Shown here in pieces: positions 9,621-17,392 of a stretch of DNA of 17,500 bases. The notes under the pieces were generated by a model that saw nothing but the letters and a program-made list of their open reading frames with translations, was not told the DNA's origin and did not search any database. Made by a program: the position numbers and the translations under genes. The stretch is taken from positions 1 to 17,500 of the forward strand of contig JABUQX010130880.1 in the NCBI GenBank assembly GCA_015478945.1, read 5' to 3'. This DNA comes from Trachelipus rathkii. Lineage: Eukaryota; Arthropoda; Malacostraca; Isopoda; Trachelipodidae. Each line of letters opens with the position of its first letter. Position 1 is the stretch's first letter.

Positions 9621-10262
9621 TCATCCCTTGGCCCAGGTGGGGCCCCGCCATTCACTCCTATTATGCACCTTTCTTCTCGCCTCTGCCAAACTCTCATTTC
9701 TCTCCTCTAGGCATTCCTTTACTGATTCGATCCACTTTTTCTGGTCTCCCAGCACACTCACCACTATACATCCATCCTTTACACATGACCAAACCATCTC
9801 AACATACTTTCATTTACCCCTTTCTTCACACCACACAACTCTATAATACGTTCATTCCTCTTAACTCTTCTCGCACTTAATACGCCCCTAAAATTATCCT
9901 TCTGAACATATTGTACTTTAGATGTATACCTCTTATTCCAGACAATAGTTTCACCACCGTACGTTAACACAGGTAACAACATACCCTCGTGTAAAACCCA
10001 AGCGCACTCAAAACTTTGTCCCCTTATATCCACCAAGGATTTAATTGCACCAACCACCTTGCCATGCACAACTTTCCTACTACCATTTGCATCACACGTT
10101 CCCTTTTCATCCAACATATATCCTAAATATGTCAACTCAGACACTTGTTCCAGCTTCTCACCATCTAACATACCTTTACACCGAGGACTGTCCTCACTCA
10201 CATGCATAAACTTACTCTTATCTACGTTTACTTTCAAACCCCTCCTTTTACACCCTGTCAAA
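9621..10262 (-). pseudogene. RT thumb and C-terminal region of LINE copy B
   Basis: The longest clean piece is 160 codons (9779-10261). It contains GLKVNVDKSKFM (the post-palm strand), KLEQVSELTYLGYMLDEKGT (the conserved YLG block), VLPVLTYGGETIVWNKR (the VL.YG.E motif), KDNFRGVLSARR, ELCGVKKGVN and MLRWFGHV. A frameshift near 9780 leads into a second piece reading DQKKWIESVKECLEERNESL and then RKVHNRSEWRG, ending in TGA at 9621-9623. These blocks form the standard C-terminal end of this LINE family. The catalytic box, expected just upstream near 10310-10340, is unrecognisable, so the polymerase is dead. Confidence 0.82.
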
Positions 10263-11100
10263 TATCTACCAATCCTCTCAAACTCTTATTAGAATCTGGA
10301 GCCACATAAAGACCAAAACATAATTGCAATATAATACGGTAGCAGGCACCCACAACCCAGCTCATCTCCATATCCTCTCAATCATTCCTATAACAACCAT
10401 TTCCTGACACCCCCGCCCCCCACCCAAAATCTATAATCTTAATCATGTAGGGCCACCCTCATCGCCAACCCTACTAACAATGACACCCCCCCCCACCCAA
10501 ACAAAATAATCAAAACTAAACAGGTAGAGAACATCACCGACGAAATCCTGCCACCATCACTATAAACCACCGCTAATTGCAATATTCACACAATCACTTT
10601 TGAACTACCATTACGTTCCCTCACACATCACTCTCACTGTCGATCATACAGTACATTAGATTCCATTCGGAAGCCTGCATGAGCAATTCCCCTAATCTAA
10701 CTCATCACAATCACCTACTCTGAAGTTAGGCTCAGAGTCTAATTACTAATTCTAATATGTTATTTTTTCTCAAATTTATTCGATTTACAATCTCTTGTAT
10801 CTCCTAATGATAACGATGATGATACCACGACTCTCATGAACCCCAATATTCAAACGCGCCCCTCTGTATACCGCATACTATCAGCTTCCTTCTAGCATCA
10901 CCTTATGACGCGCTCTTATGAACCCAGAAATAACCCAAAACAAGTAATAAACTTCCCTACCCACACACAATCAAAACTATTCATACACAGTTAACTATTA
11001 ATGACTCACACGATGGCTACCTATTAATACTAGATCTCTTAATTTATCGGAACCTATACCCCTCATTAAGCGCTTTGTTACATAACTTATCAAATCCATT
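10263..11100 (-). pseudogene. Decayed RT fingers/palm of LINE copy B
   Basis: Only fragments can be read. There is a piece resembling GIKSMYDRQ written as MESNVLYDRQ near 10640-10680. There is also a palm-box region near 10300-10345 whose aspartates are gone (YIANYVLVF in one frame). Near 11060-11090, KALNEGYRFR matches the N-terminal RT block in copy A. C-rich runs at 10408-10424 and 10487-10497 lie in it. Similarity to copy A is the main support. Confidence 0.5.
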
Positions 11101-11129
11101 CAACTCAACATAAGTCGCCCCCATCCCAT

Positions 11130-11560
11130 TTCTTGATCATTTCACCCAGTAATTCAATCTATGAAGCTGCAAGATTTGACCATTCTTTTTTCAACTCTTC
11201 TCACCCTACCATACCTATCCCCGAAAATACACTTCTTCTTACACCATCAAACCCACATACATTCATATCACCTTTTACATCATTAACTAGCACATGTTAC
11301 TGCGATTGTTCCCCTGCCACTAGAAGCTCCACTTCCTCACATCCTATAACCTCATTCCACTTACGAAAGCACATCCCTCATTCATTCATAACTAAATGTA
11401 CTACGAGATCTTTACTACAGTACTACTTACACTTTCACGCCTTGCCGTTCCAGAAAATCTATCTCCATTCCTTTGTAAGTTCCCATTTACATTCATTTTT
11501 CCATCCTACGAGTAGCAACTTTTTGCTTTCTCTTTTTTCTCCTTGTTTGAATTAAAACAT
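11130..11560 (-). pseudogene. Linker between endonuclease and RT of LINE copy B
   Basis: Minus-strand pieces include ELTKEWRQIFWNGKA-like sequence (about 11440-11500) and GEELKKEWSNLAAS-like sequence (about 11140-11210), each broken by frame changes. The corresponding region of copy A (about 5880-6350) has similar wording on the plus strand around GAAAGCACATCCC..TTCATTC. The charged Lys/Glu/Trp character fits the region between endonuclease and RT in LINE ORF2. Confidence 0.4.
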
Positions 11561-11889
11561 CCTATTCTTTTCGCAGACGACCTAGTCATTTTCTTTTAGC
11601 CACATTCGAAGCCACCGGACTATACATTTTTTTTTACTATCTATCTTATTCCATTTTATTAATACTAACTAAACGCTTGAACCGCTCCATTGCATCCCCA
11701 TCTTTATTCACACATTCATGTTGAACATTCTTTACTGTCTACTTTTGCACTTCCAACCAACATCATCTTCTTCTTGCAATCTGCTCAACTAACAAAGGCT
11801 CCCTCTGCTATATGTATCAGATTTGTATCTTACGTTACTATTTCTCAACCGACCTTCACTGTGGCACGCGCCCTTAGAAACTTTTCCTT
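11561..11889. other. Unassigned part of LINE copy B
   Basis: This lies between recognisable LINE segments and is probably element-derived, but no motif can be read on the minus strand. On the plus strand an isolated FADDLVIFF occurs at 11570-11596, followed by a stop (see findings). Confidence 0.35.
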
Positions 11890-12025
11890 GATTACACAAC
11901 TTGTTAACTTAACTTCTCGCTCTTAAATTCTTACCACGCAATTCATTCCTCACACTCTGTTCATTCCATTCAGAGTCCACTACACTTAATCTTACATAAA
12001 ACAACATCATGATCCAGATTAATCT
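11890..12025 (-). pseudogene. End of the apurinic-type endonuclease domain of LINE copy B
   Basis: The minus strand reads LDHDVVLCKIKCSG, then LEWNEQSVRNELRGKNLRAR in a nearby frame. The Asp-His pair (12009-12014) followed by a hydrophobic strand matches the conserved SDH motif that closes endonuclease/exonuclease/phosphatase domains of LINEs. The rest of the domain is absent, because the gypsy element begins immediately beyond. Confidence 0.42.
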
Positions 12026-12110
12026 ATCCTCAAGCCCCCCTCAATGATTAAACTATCATACAATACTTCAACATCTCTTCCTCACAAACAAAATCAACGT
12101 CAACGAGAAA

Positions 12111-12593
12111 CTAGGCGGGGGACGGGGTGGGCAGAGGAAGAGGAAAACTAGGCGTGGGCAGAGGAAGGGACGCCGACGGACAAGCGGGAGGAGCAACAGG
12201 TAACAACGGAGTAGAGCAAGGAGGATCAGGAGGAACAGAAAGGATGGGCGTGGGAGGTGGGACCATGTCAACTGAAGAAGCGGGATCAGCATCCAGGAAT
12301 GCTGGCTTGACCCTGTCAATCGAGATGTTCTCCGCTTTGGATCCTTTCTGAAGGGAGAAGTACCTGCGGTAATGTTGCAACACTGGAGAGGAAATGAAGA
12401 GGGCACTAGTACCACCGGAAACAGCAGAGGGATCCGTAGTCTCTGAGACAAATATATTGGCAAGTGAAGATGTCAATAATATACGGGTTCCCCTGGAAGA
12501 AATGATAATAGTCAGTGAAGCTAGTGGAGAAGGAGGATGAAGTTTTATCAACCGGTCTTCACAACGTCTCCGACCAGTTTTCGGGATTACCAT
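12111..12593 (-). pseudogene. Integrase C-terminal domain and proline-rich tail
   Basis: The central part reads VLQHYRRYFSLQKGSKAENI then SIDRVKPAFLDADPASS (about 12300-12400). This is the usual end of gypsy integrases, where a short beta domain is followed by a conserved SIDR(V/L)KPAFL. A Pro/Ser/Leu-rich tail follows to a TAG at 12111-12113. An overlapping frame (12068-12463) carries a similarly low-complexity tail, so the true ancestral end cannot be fixed. Most of the region between the catalytic core and this domain is deleted or unreadable. Confidence 0.68.
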
Positions 12594-13193
12594 GTACCAT
12601 CAAGGAAGCTTTGAGCTGCCGATGAAAATGCTCTATCATTCCTTGATAGGAGCGGAGGCGTTTTGAACCGATGAGAACCATGTGGTCTTTTCACAGGTAA
12701 GATTCGAACTGTCTACCTTGGTCTGTTAAGACCGTAGAGGGAGTGCCAAACCTAGCAATCCAGTCGAAAAGAAATGCCTGGGCGATGGTTTCACTGGACT
12801 TATCACGTAAAGGGATAGCTTCGACCCAGCGGGTGTATCGGTCGATGCAGTAAGGATGTGGATGTAGCCGTTTCAAGAGGGAAGAGGACCAACTACGTCT
12901 ATGTGGACTCGGTCGAAGCGTTGACCAGGAGGAAGAAATTGCTCGACAGGAGCGCTAGTATGCCTGTGAACTTTGGAACGTTGGCAACTAAGGCACTGTT
13001 TAGTATACAGCTTAACGTCCTGGAGAAGGGATGGCCAAACAAAGTGTTTGTCAACCTTAACCTGTGAGCCTTTAACACCTGGATGCGAGACGTTGTGAAT
13101 TTCGTCAAAGACGAGGCGACGCTTTGGAATATGTACAACAGGGCAGGGAAGACGAGAAAACATATCACATAGAAGTGGGAAGGGGAAAACCAA
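12594..13193 (-). pseudogene. Integrase: zinc-binding and catalytic core (gypsy pol)
   Basis: Integrase inserts the cDNA into the chromosome. The N-terminal zinc site is complete: HNVSH (HX3H, 13083-13097) and CLSC (CX2C, codons at 12984-12986 and 12993-12995). The first catalytic Asp is in VHIDVVGPL (12897-12899). The second is in LTDQGRQF (12721-12723), and the Glu is in MIEHFHRQLK (12631-12633). The last two are in one frame but only 29 residues apart, instead of the usual 35, and a TGA lies between them after FESYL. A further frameshift separates the first and second Asp. All three catalytic residues survive, yet the enzyme cannot be made as one chain. Confidence 0.85.
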
Positions 13194-13228
13194 TAAATTT
13201 CCACACTGGATGTTGAAAGTAGAGTTAG

Positions 13229-13690
13229 CTAGGAATGTAAAGTCCTCCAGCTGCTGAAGACTAGAATCTCTACGTAGTTAATACGTACGTGGTTAATATC
13301 GGTAGTAAATTGGGCGATAAATTCAAGGTGACGTGCCTCACGAGGGGACTGCTTGACTGTAGATCCAGTGATGGGCAGGTGATCAGTGAAAATATGAAAT
13401 TCTCGACCTTCAATGAAATAGCGGAAGTGTTTAACAGCAAGGTAAATGGCGAGTAATTCCCTTCCAAAAGCGCTGTAACGTACCTCGGGAGGTTGAAGCT
13501 TCTTGGAAAAGAACGCCATTCACCGTCTAAAAACTGTTGTAGGACAGCACCAACCGCATAGTCTGATGTGTCGGCATGGATCCGGGTAGGAGTTGTGGTA
13601 GAGGGGAAAACGAGAAGAACGGAAGAAGCCAGGGCTTCCTTGATAGAGGTGAAAGCATGTCGGTCCAGTCGACGGTGACAGAAGGCGAAG
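13229..13690 (-). pseudogene. RNase H domain (gypsy pol)
   Basis: RNase H removes template RNA after first-strand synthesis. One frame gives ADTSDYAVGAVLQQFLDGEW (about 13500-13580) with the first catalytic Asp. A frameshift near 13510 leads to FFSKKLQPPEVRYSAFGREL, with the catalytic Glu in GREL, and then to FHIFTDHLPIT with the next Asp. The frame ends in QFTTDINHVRINYVEI, where an intact element would have a VR/VSG..N..ADALSR signature, here lost. It follows the RT without a gap. Confidence 0.85.
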
Positions 13691-14475
13691 AACCGTTTCT
13701 AATAGGTTTGAGAAGTGAGTTGAGAGGACAAAGTATTTCTGCTGCGGATGGGATTAGTCTGTGATGGAAGTTACTCATCCCAAGAAAGCGACGGAGTTGA
13801 CGCTGTTTGGAAGGAAGAGGGAAAGAACGGATGGCAGAAATACAGTCTTCGAGGGGATGGACGCCTTCGGAAGAGATATTGTGTCCAAGGAAGGTATGGG
13901 AAGGAACGCCGAACACACATTTCAATGTATTGACACGTATGCCATATTCTACTAACCATGTGAACACTTGGCGGAGATGAGAGAGGTGCTCTTCCGGAGA
14001 GGAGTTAGAGATGAGCAGTTCATCAATGTAGGCAAAGACAAAAGGCAATCCGCGGAGGATGGAATCGATAAAACGTATTGTGCTGCGCTCCGAAGACCGA
14101 AAGGGGTACATAAGAATTCAAAAAGACCGAAGGTGTTATAACGGCAGTTTTGTGGACATCAGCAGGATGGACTGGGATCTGATAAAAAAAGCTTTCACAA
14201 GATCTATTTTGATAAAGTTGTTACATTCAGAAAGATTGGTGGTGAAATCCTGCATGTGAGGGACAGGGTACCTATCTGGACGAGTTATAGCATTAAGGCA
14301 TCTGTAGTCGCCTGAAGGGCGGTAGTCACCGACCGTTGAGTTTAAGTACTAGGTGAAGAGGGGAAGCGTTGTCGGACTTGGAAGGGCGGATGATACCTTG
14401 CTGTAGCAGGATGTTAAACCCTTGCTTAGCAGCTTGCAGTTTATCAGGTGCAAGACGACGGGCGTGGGAAAGGAG
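13690..14475 (-). pseudogene. Reverse transcriptase (gypsy pol), frameshifted, YIDE at the active site
   Basis: The RT blocks are in order but split over several frames. ARRLAPDKLQAAKQGFNILL (from about 14475) comes first, followed by GIIRPSKSDNASPLHLVLK. Next are YRCLNAITRPDRYPVPHMQD and IKIDLVKAF, the latter with the first catalytic Asp (about 14200-14310). Then come YQIPVHPADVHKTAVIT (about 14130-14180) and FEFLCTPFGLRSA (about 14090-14125). The final frame has LRGLPFVFAYIDELLIS, with YIDE at 14019-14030 (normally YIDD), then TFLGHNISSEGV and FLGMSNFHHRL. The YIDE change would cripple catalysis even without the frameshifts. Confidence 0.88.
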
Positions 14476-14991
14476 GTCTCTCATTCGTCTCTATGTGCTG
14501 AACGACGTTATGTTTAACCTCCGAGAAGGTCGAGATGGGAGAGACAAGATCGGGAAAGTCGGAAGACAGAAGAGATTCGAAAGGGTTGTTACCTGAAGGG
14601 AGGTGGATACCGTTGATGGAAGAAGTGGTACGGATGTAAGCAGAAGAGAACTGAGTCTCGTAATCAATTAAGAGGCTGTGATATAGGTCAACAAGAATAT
14701 TGAAGTGAGAAAGAAAGTCGGCACCAATAATGGGAAGAGCAACATCGGCAATAACAAAGCTCCAAAGAAAGTCGCGGCGAAAAGAAAGGGTGAGATGAAG
14801 CGGTTTGGTACCGTAAGTGTGAATAATGGAACCGTTAGCGGCTTGAAATGAACCCAAGGGTTCAGCAGCATGATTTTTCTGCAAGAAAGAACGGGGTAAA
14901 CCGAGAAAGAAGATCCAGTATCGATGAGATAGGACAAGGCGGTAGAAGGATCGTAAACACAAAAAGAGATGAGACGCGGGATTAGCCACAC
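14444..14991 (-). pseudogene. Retropepsin-type aspartic protease (gypsy pol), frameshifted
   Basis: The protease releases gag and pol products. The active-site motif LIDTGSSFSVYP is seen, with DTG at 14914-14922. The flap and C-terminal half are in another frame (RSFLQKNHAAEPLGSFQAAN, then LPIIGADFLSHFNILVDL). The break lies at about 14885-14905. The second frame continues through a spacer into ETNERPPF, the usual lead-in to the RT, where another frameshift occurs near 14470. The DTG frame is the same as the gag frame, separated from it by the stop at 15001-15003. Confidence 0.82.
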
Positions 14992-15000
14992 CGTGCGCTT

Positions 15001-15948
15001 TTATAGTGTGGCATTGGAGTTTAACTGATAAGCACATGGTTTGATGCAATTGCGGGTCCGGTCACCCCATTGCTGATGGTTGAAACATACTCTCTGTTGA
15101 TTGTGCGTAGGAGGTGCAGCAGAAGTTTGAGAAGATGGTGGGAGTTGAGGAGAGAAAGGAGGAGGGGGAAGATAAGTCTGGTAATAAGTAGGACGAGCTT
15201 TAAGAGGGCGAATTCTAGTAGTCAGGTCGAATATGACATTTTCCAAGGCAGCGATACGTGCATCAAGCACGGCGGTTTGGGCAGAAGGAGAATTGATCAC
15301 ATTCGTTAAACCTTGCGCCTGCAGATTAACTGGTAGCTGGGACCCTTGACCTAGCGGCAAGGTGAAGACATACGAGGTAGGAGGTGGTACACTTTGAGCC
15401 GTAAGAGACTGTGCTTTAACAATACGATCTGCGAATGCAGCGAGCTCGTGTAACCTACATTTAGGATCAGCTGTGGCTAGCTGAAATTGGAGCTCGGTGG
15501 GGAGCTTCTGGAGGAAGAGCTGGCGAACTATATTTATACAGGGACGAACAGGTGGACCCTCTAATAATCCTAACATGTCTGATAATAAAGCAGACGGTAG
15601 CCTGTCTCCAAGGCTTTCGTTTTCAAACAATTTTTTAATTTTATCACTATCGGTGACTCCTAACCTAGAAAGTAATTCAGACTTAAGTTGAGAGTATGGT
15701 TGGTTGTTTATTTGTAATTGAGGTAACACATTCCTCAGTCTTTGTAGGACCTTGACAGGCAAAATACTAAGCAACGCGCGAGAGTGATCATTTTCGCTGG
15801 TAGCCTCCAATTGCAACTCCAGGAGGGTGAAGGTCAGGTCAAGGTCATTTTCGACAAACTTACCATTATAAGTTGTACCTTTGGGAGTCTGAGCCGGAGT
15901 CGAAGTCACGTTGACATTTTGAACAATGTCATCGTTGGCAGGAACCAT
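15001..15948 (-). CDS. gag: Gag polyprotein of the Ty3/gypsy element (315 residues, open)
   Basis: Gag forms the particle that packages element RNA. The start is the first ATG after the leader (MVPANDD). Residues about 35-105 form a helical capsid-type region (LTFTLLELQLEAT, LQRLRNVLPQL, KSELLSRLG). Residues about 110-175 have FENESLGDRLPSALLSDML, LRQLF-like IVRQLFLQKLPTE and LHELAAFADRI. These match arthropod gypsy gags of the type I associate with DUF7041. A Pro-rich segment follows, with a final finger VCFNHQQWGDRTRNC then IKPC. No canonical CX2CX4HX4C is present; the CX2H..CX3C form is usual in this group. It is the only uninterrupted long frame of the element. It ends at TAA (15001-15003) while still in the protease frame. 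Confidence 0.85.
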   Translation of the reverse strand: MVPANDDIVQNVNVTSTPAQTPKGTTYNGKFVENDLDLTFTLLELQLEATSENDHSRALLSILPVKVLQRLRNVLPQLQINNQPYSQLKSELLSRLGVTDSDKIKKLFENESLGDRLPSALLSDMLGLLEGPPVRPCINIVRQLFLQKLPTELQFQLATADPKCRLHELAAFADRIVKAQSLTAQSVPPPTSYVFTLPLGQGSQLPVNLQAQGLTNVINSPSAQTAVLDARIAALENVIFDLTTRIRPLKARPTYYQTYLPPPPFSPQLPPSSQTSAAPPTHNQQRVCFNHQQWGDRTRNCIKPCAYQLNSNATL

Positions 15949-16109
15949 TATAGTAGTAAAAATAATTAAAAATAGGTAAAAAATATGCCACAGGGGTACA
16001 CTGTGGGACCTACCTAGCTAGCTATAAAAATAATTAGAATAATTAAAAAATACTTAAAATTAAGAAGGTGACACAATAATAATAATTAAAAAAACAAGGG
16101 CCAATACGA
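15949..16109 (-). other. Untranslated leader of the gypsy element
   Basis: This AT-rich leader lies before the gag ATG. It contains a hairpin-capable CCACAG/CTGTGG pair (15988-15993 and 16001-16006, loop 7) next to a TAGCTAGCTA palindrome (16014-16023). A primer binding site is expected here, but no clear complement to a tRNA 3' end could be identified. Confidence 0.45.
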
Positions 16110-16142
16110 CCCCCCCCCCAAAAAAAAAAAAAAAAAAAAAAA
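16110..16142. repeat. Homopolymer junction C10 then A23
   Basis: Ten C (16110-16119) are followed at once by twenty-three A (16120-16142), read as T23G10 on the element strand. It lies between the leader and LTR-like sequence of the gypsy element. It may be a real slippage tract, but homopolymer lengths in assemblies are unreliable. Confidence 0.9.
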
Positions 16143-16390
16143 TATCTCGTTTGGGAAAGGAGCAAAACTCCTAAAGCGCTGTTGTTTTTACAAACAGGGC
16201 CCCCGAAATAAAAATTGAAGAATGTAATAAAAAATTGGCTGCGACTTGAGATGAAAAGCCTCTTGAAGGCGTGAGGACTGACACGACGGCTGTAGGAAAC
16301 CTCTTGAAGGCGTTGGAGGAGAGATGCGACGTCGATAAGGTCCAGGTCACCAAATGAAGGTTCTTGGGGCCTTCGTAGGAAGATCAAAGA
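16143..16390 (-). other. Possible 5' LTR remnant or upstream part of the gypsy element
   Basis: This stretch is more GC-balanced than its flanks. It carries a 14-base direct repeat, CCTCTTGAAGGCGT, at 16259-16272 and 16300-16313 (offset 41). Position and composition fit the U5 or R part of a 5' LTR. No second copy exists on the left side of the element, so the LTR identity is inference. Confidence 0.3.
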
Positions 16391-16486
16391 TGGAATATTT
16401 TCAGGTTTATTTTCACAATGCAGTTAAAGATGACAAAAAGCAAAAACCTATAAAAACATATATAATAAAAAATAACAACAACAAAA

Positions 16487-16488
<2 letters not shown>

Positions 16489-16582
<94 letters not shown>
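16489..16582 (+). repeat. (TAA)31 microsatellite
   Basis: About 94 bases of uninterrupted TAA repeat. It is likely polymorphic and may be collapsed or expanded in assembly. Confidence 0.97.
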
Positions 16583-16826
16583 TTTCTAATAAAACAATAA
16601 GTTGTTAAAATATAAAAAAAATGTGGCTAGGAAAGCGGGGCGAAAATGACATTTCTAAACTTAAAACTACAAAGAAAAGCAATTCTATGTAAAATATTAA
16701 CTATGACACTTAATGAAATTTTTTACATTTATATTTAAAGCACTTTTGTTAAAAATCACACGAAAAAAAAATATTTAAATCTTAAAATTACATGAACACT
16801 CACCCTAGAGCTTTTGGAATATAAAC
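16583..16826. other. AT-rich spacer with no recognised feature
   Basis: There are no open frames of note and no known repeat. Several A-runs occur. Confidence 0.5.
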
Positions 16827-16980
16827 CAGGGATGGCACGAAAAAAATCAAATTAAAAAAATCAATTGATTTTTTACTTGATTTTTTTATAAATAAATCAT
16901 GAATTTTTTGATTTTATTGATTTATTTGATTTTTTTGATTTTTTTATATTTTTTTTTATTATTTTTTATTTTTTTGTATT
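16827..16980. mobile_element. Candidate hAT-type transposon terminus
   Basis: The stretch starts with CAGGGATGGCACG (16827-16839), matching the CAGGG(A/G)TGGC start typical of hAT terminal inverted repeats. It is followed by alternating AAAATCAA and TTGATTTTTT blocks (16840-16945). Similar A/T-block sub-terminal repeats occur in arthropod hAT elements. The preceding 8 bases (ATATAAAC) could be one target-site copy. The other end is not in the window, so neither the full element nor a target duplication can be confirmed. Confidence 0.33.
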
Positions 16981-17244
16981 TTAAGTAATTTAACTTCAAT
17001 AGAAATAAAAAATTGAAATAAAACTATATATATTATGAAGTTTTTAATATATTTTTTTTCAATTTTCAACAAAGTATTGGCATTGTAACCCATAAATCTG
17101 TAACATTCTTTAGTGCTGCTGTTTCATTGTTTCCATTGTAAGATTTTGAACCCAGAGCTAGGGCCTAGGGTTAAAAATTGAAAATTAATGCCAGATGTAG
17201 ACTAATTATATATATTGTTTTTGTATAATGTCGTATAAGAGAGA

Positions 17245-17392
17245 TATGTTAGGCCAGTATTTGAATATTGTCTACAATTTTAGCACCCTTATTAAAAAAG
17301 ACGGATATACTGAAGAGGGCGCAACGTAAAGCAACGAGGAGGTAGATTTTGGCTTTTGAGGATAACGTAATAATGGGCGTGAAGTTGTCTAG
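17245..17392 (+). pseudogene. Small RT C-terminal relic of a different LINE
   Basis: One frame reads YVRPVFEYCLQF then a stop. After a frame change, KKTDILKRAQRKATRR follows. This matches the segment near the end of CR1/jockey-like reverse transcriptases, usually a VRP.LEY...W.P motif followed by a basic helix with Q(R)RAT. It carries stops and a frameshift. Its wording differs from the family of copies A to C, so it is a separate LINE. Confidence 0.55.

Larger units (their letters stand above)
9360..12025 (-). mobile_element. LINE copy B: best preserved non-LTR retrotransposon copy, minus strand
   Basis: In minus-strand order this copy has the end of an endonuclease domain (about 11890-12025), an endonuclease-to-RT linker (about 11130-11560), a strongly decayed RT palm (about 10270-11100), the RT thumb/C-terminal region (9621-10262) and a 3' tail (about 9360-9620). 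The tail shares ACCGCGACAGACCCTCACTA (9579-9598) and the GGTTCATCCC..GGCCCAGGTGG segment (9619-9640) with copy A. The pyrimidine-rich plus-strand frames at 9628, 10059, 11133 and 11690 are antisense shadows. The element stops abruptly beside the gypsy element at about 12030 and does not resume on its far side. It is therefore truncated there rather than simply interrupted. Confidence 0.75.
12034..16390 (-). mobile_element. Decayed Ty3/gypsy LTR retrotransposon (gag-pro-RT-RH-IN), LTRs not paired
   Basis: The domain order on the minus strand is gag (15948-15001), aspartic protease (about 14991-14600), reverse transcriptase (about 14475-13690), RNase H (about 13690-13229) and integrase (about 13193-12300). 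Integrase last defines the Ty3/gypsy order. The gag is of the type common in arthropod gypsy elements, with a compact finger in place of the canonical CCHC knuckle. The element is broken by many frameshifts and has a YIDE catalytic box. A short purine run (minus strand of 12034-12046, GAGGGGGGC) sits where a polypurine tract would be. No matching LTR pair was found: nothing left of 12034 resembles the sequence at 16140-16390. Both ends are approximate. Confidence 0.88.

Noticed and set aside
11133..11555. 140-codon plus-strand open frame, Ser/His/Thr/Pro-rich
   Set aside because: It is the antisense of the LINE copy B linker. The pyrimidine-rich plus strand of this element gives similar frames at 4487, 5596, 9628 and 11690.
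12127..12351. Gly/Arg-rich plus-strand frame resembling an RNA-binding protein
   Set aside because: It is antisense to the proline-rich tail of the gypsy pol; the composition is a mirror effect.
16043..16387. 114-codon minus-strand frame upstream of gag
   Set aside because: It runs through the homopolymer tracts (long Phe and Gly runs) and the presumed LTR/leader, so it is not a protein.
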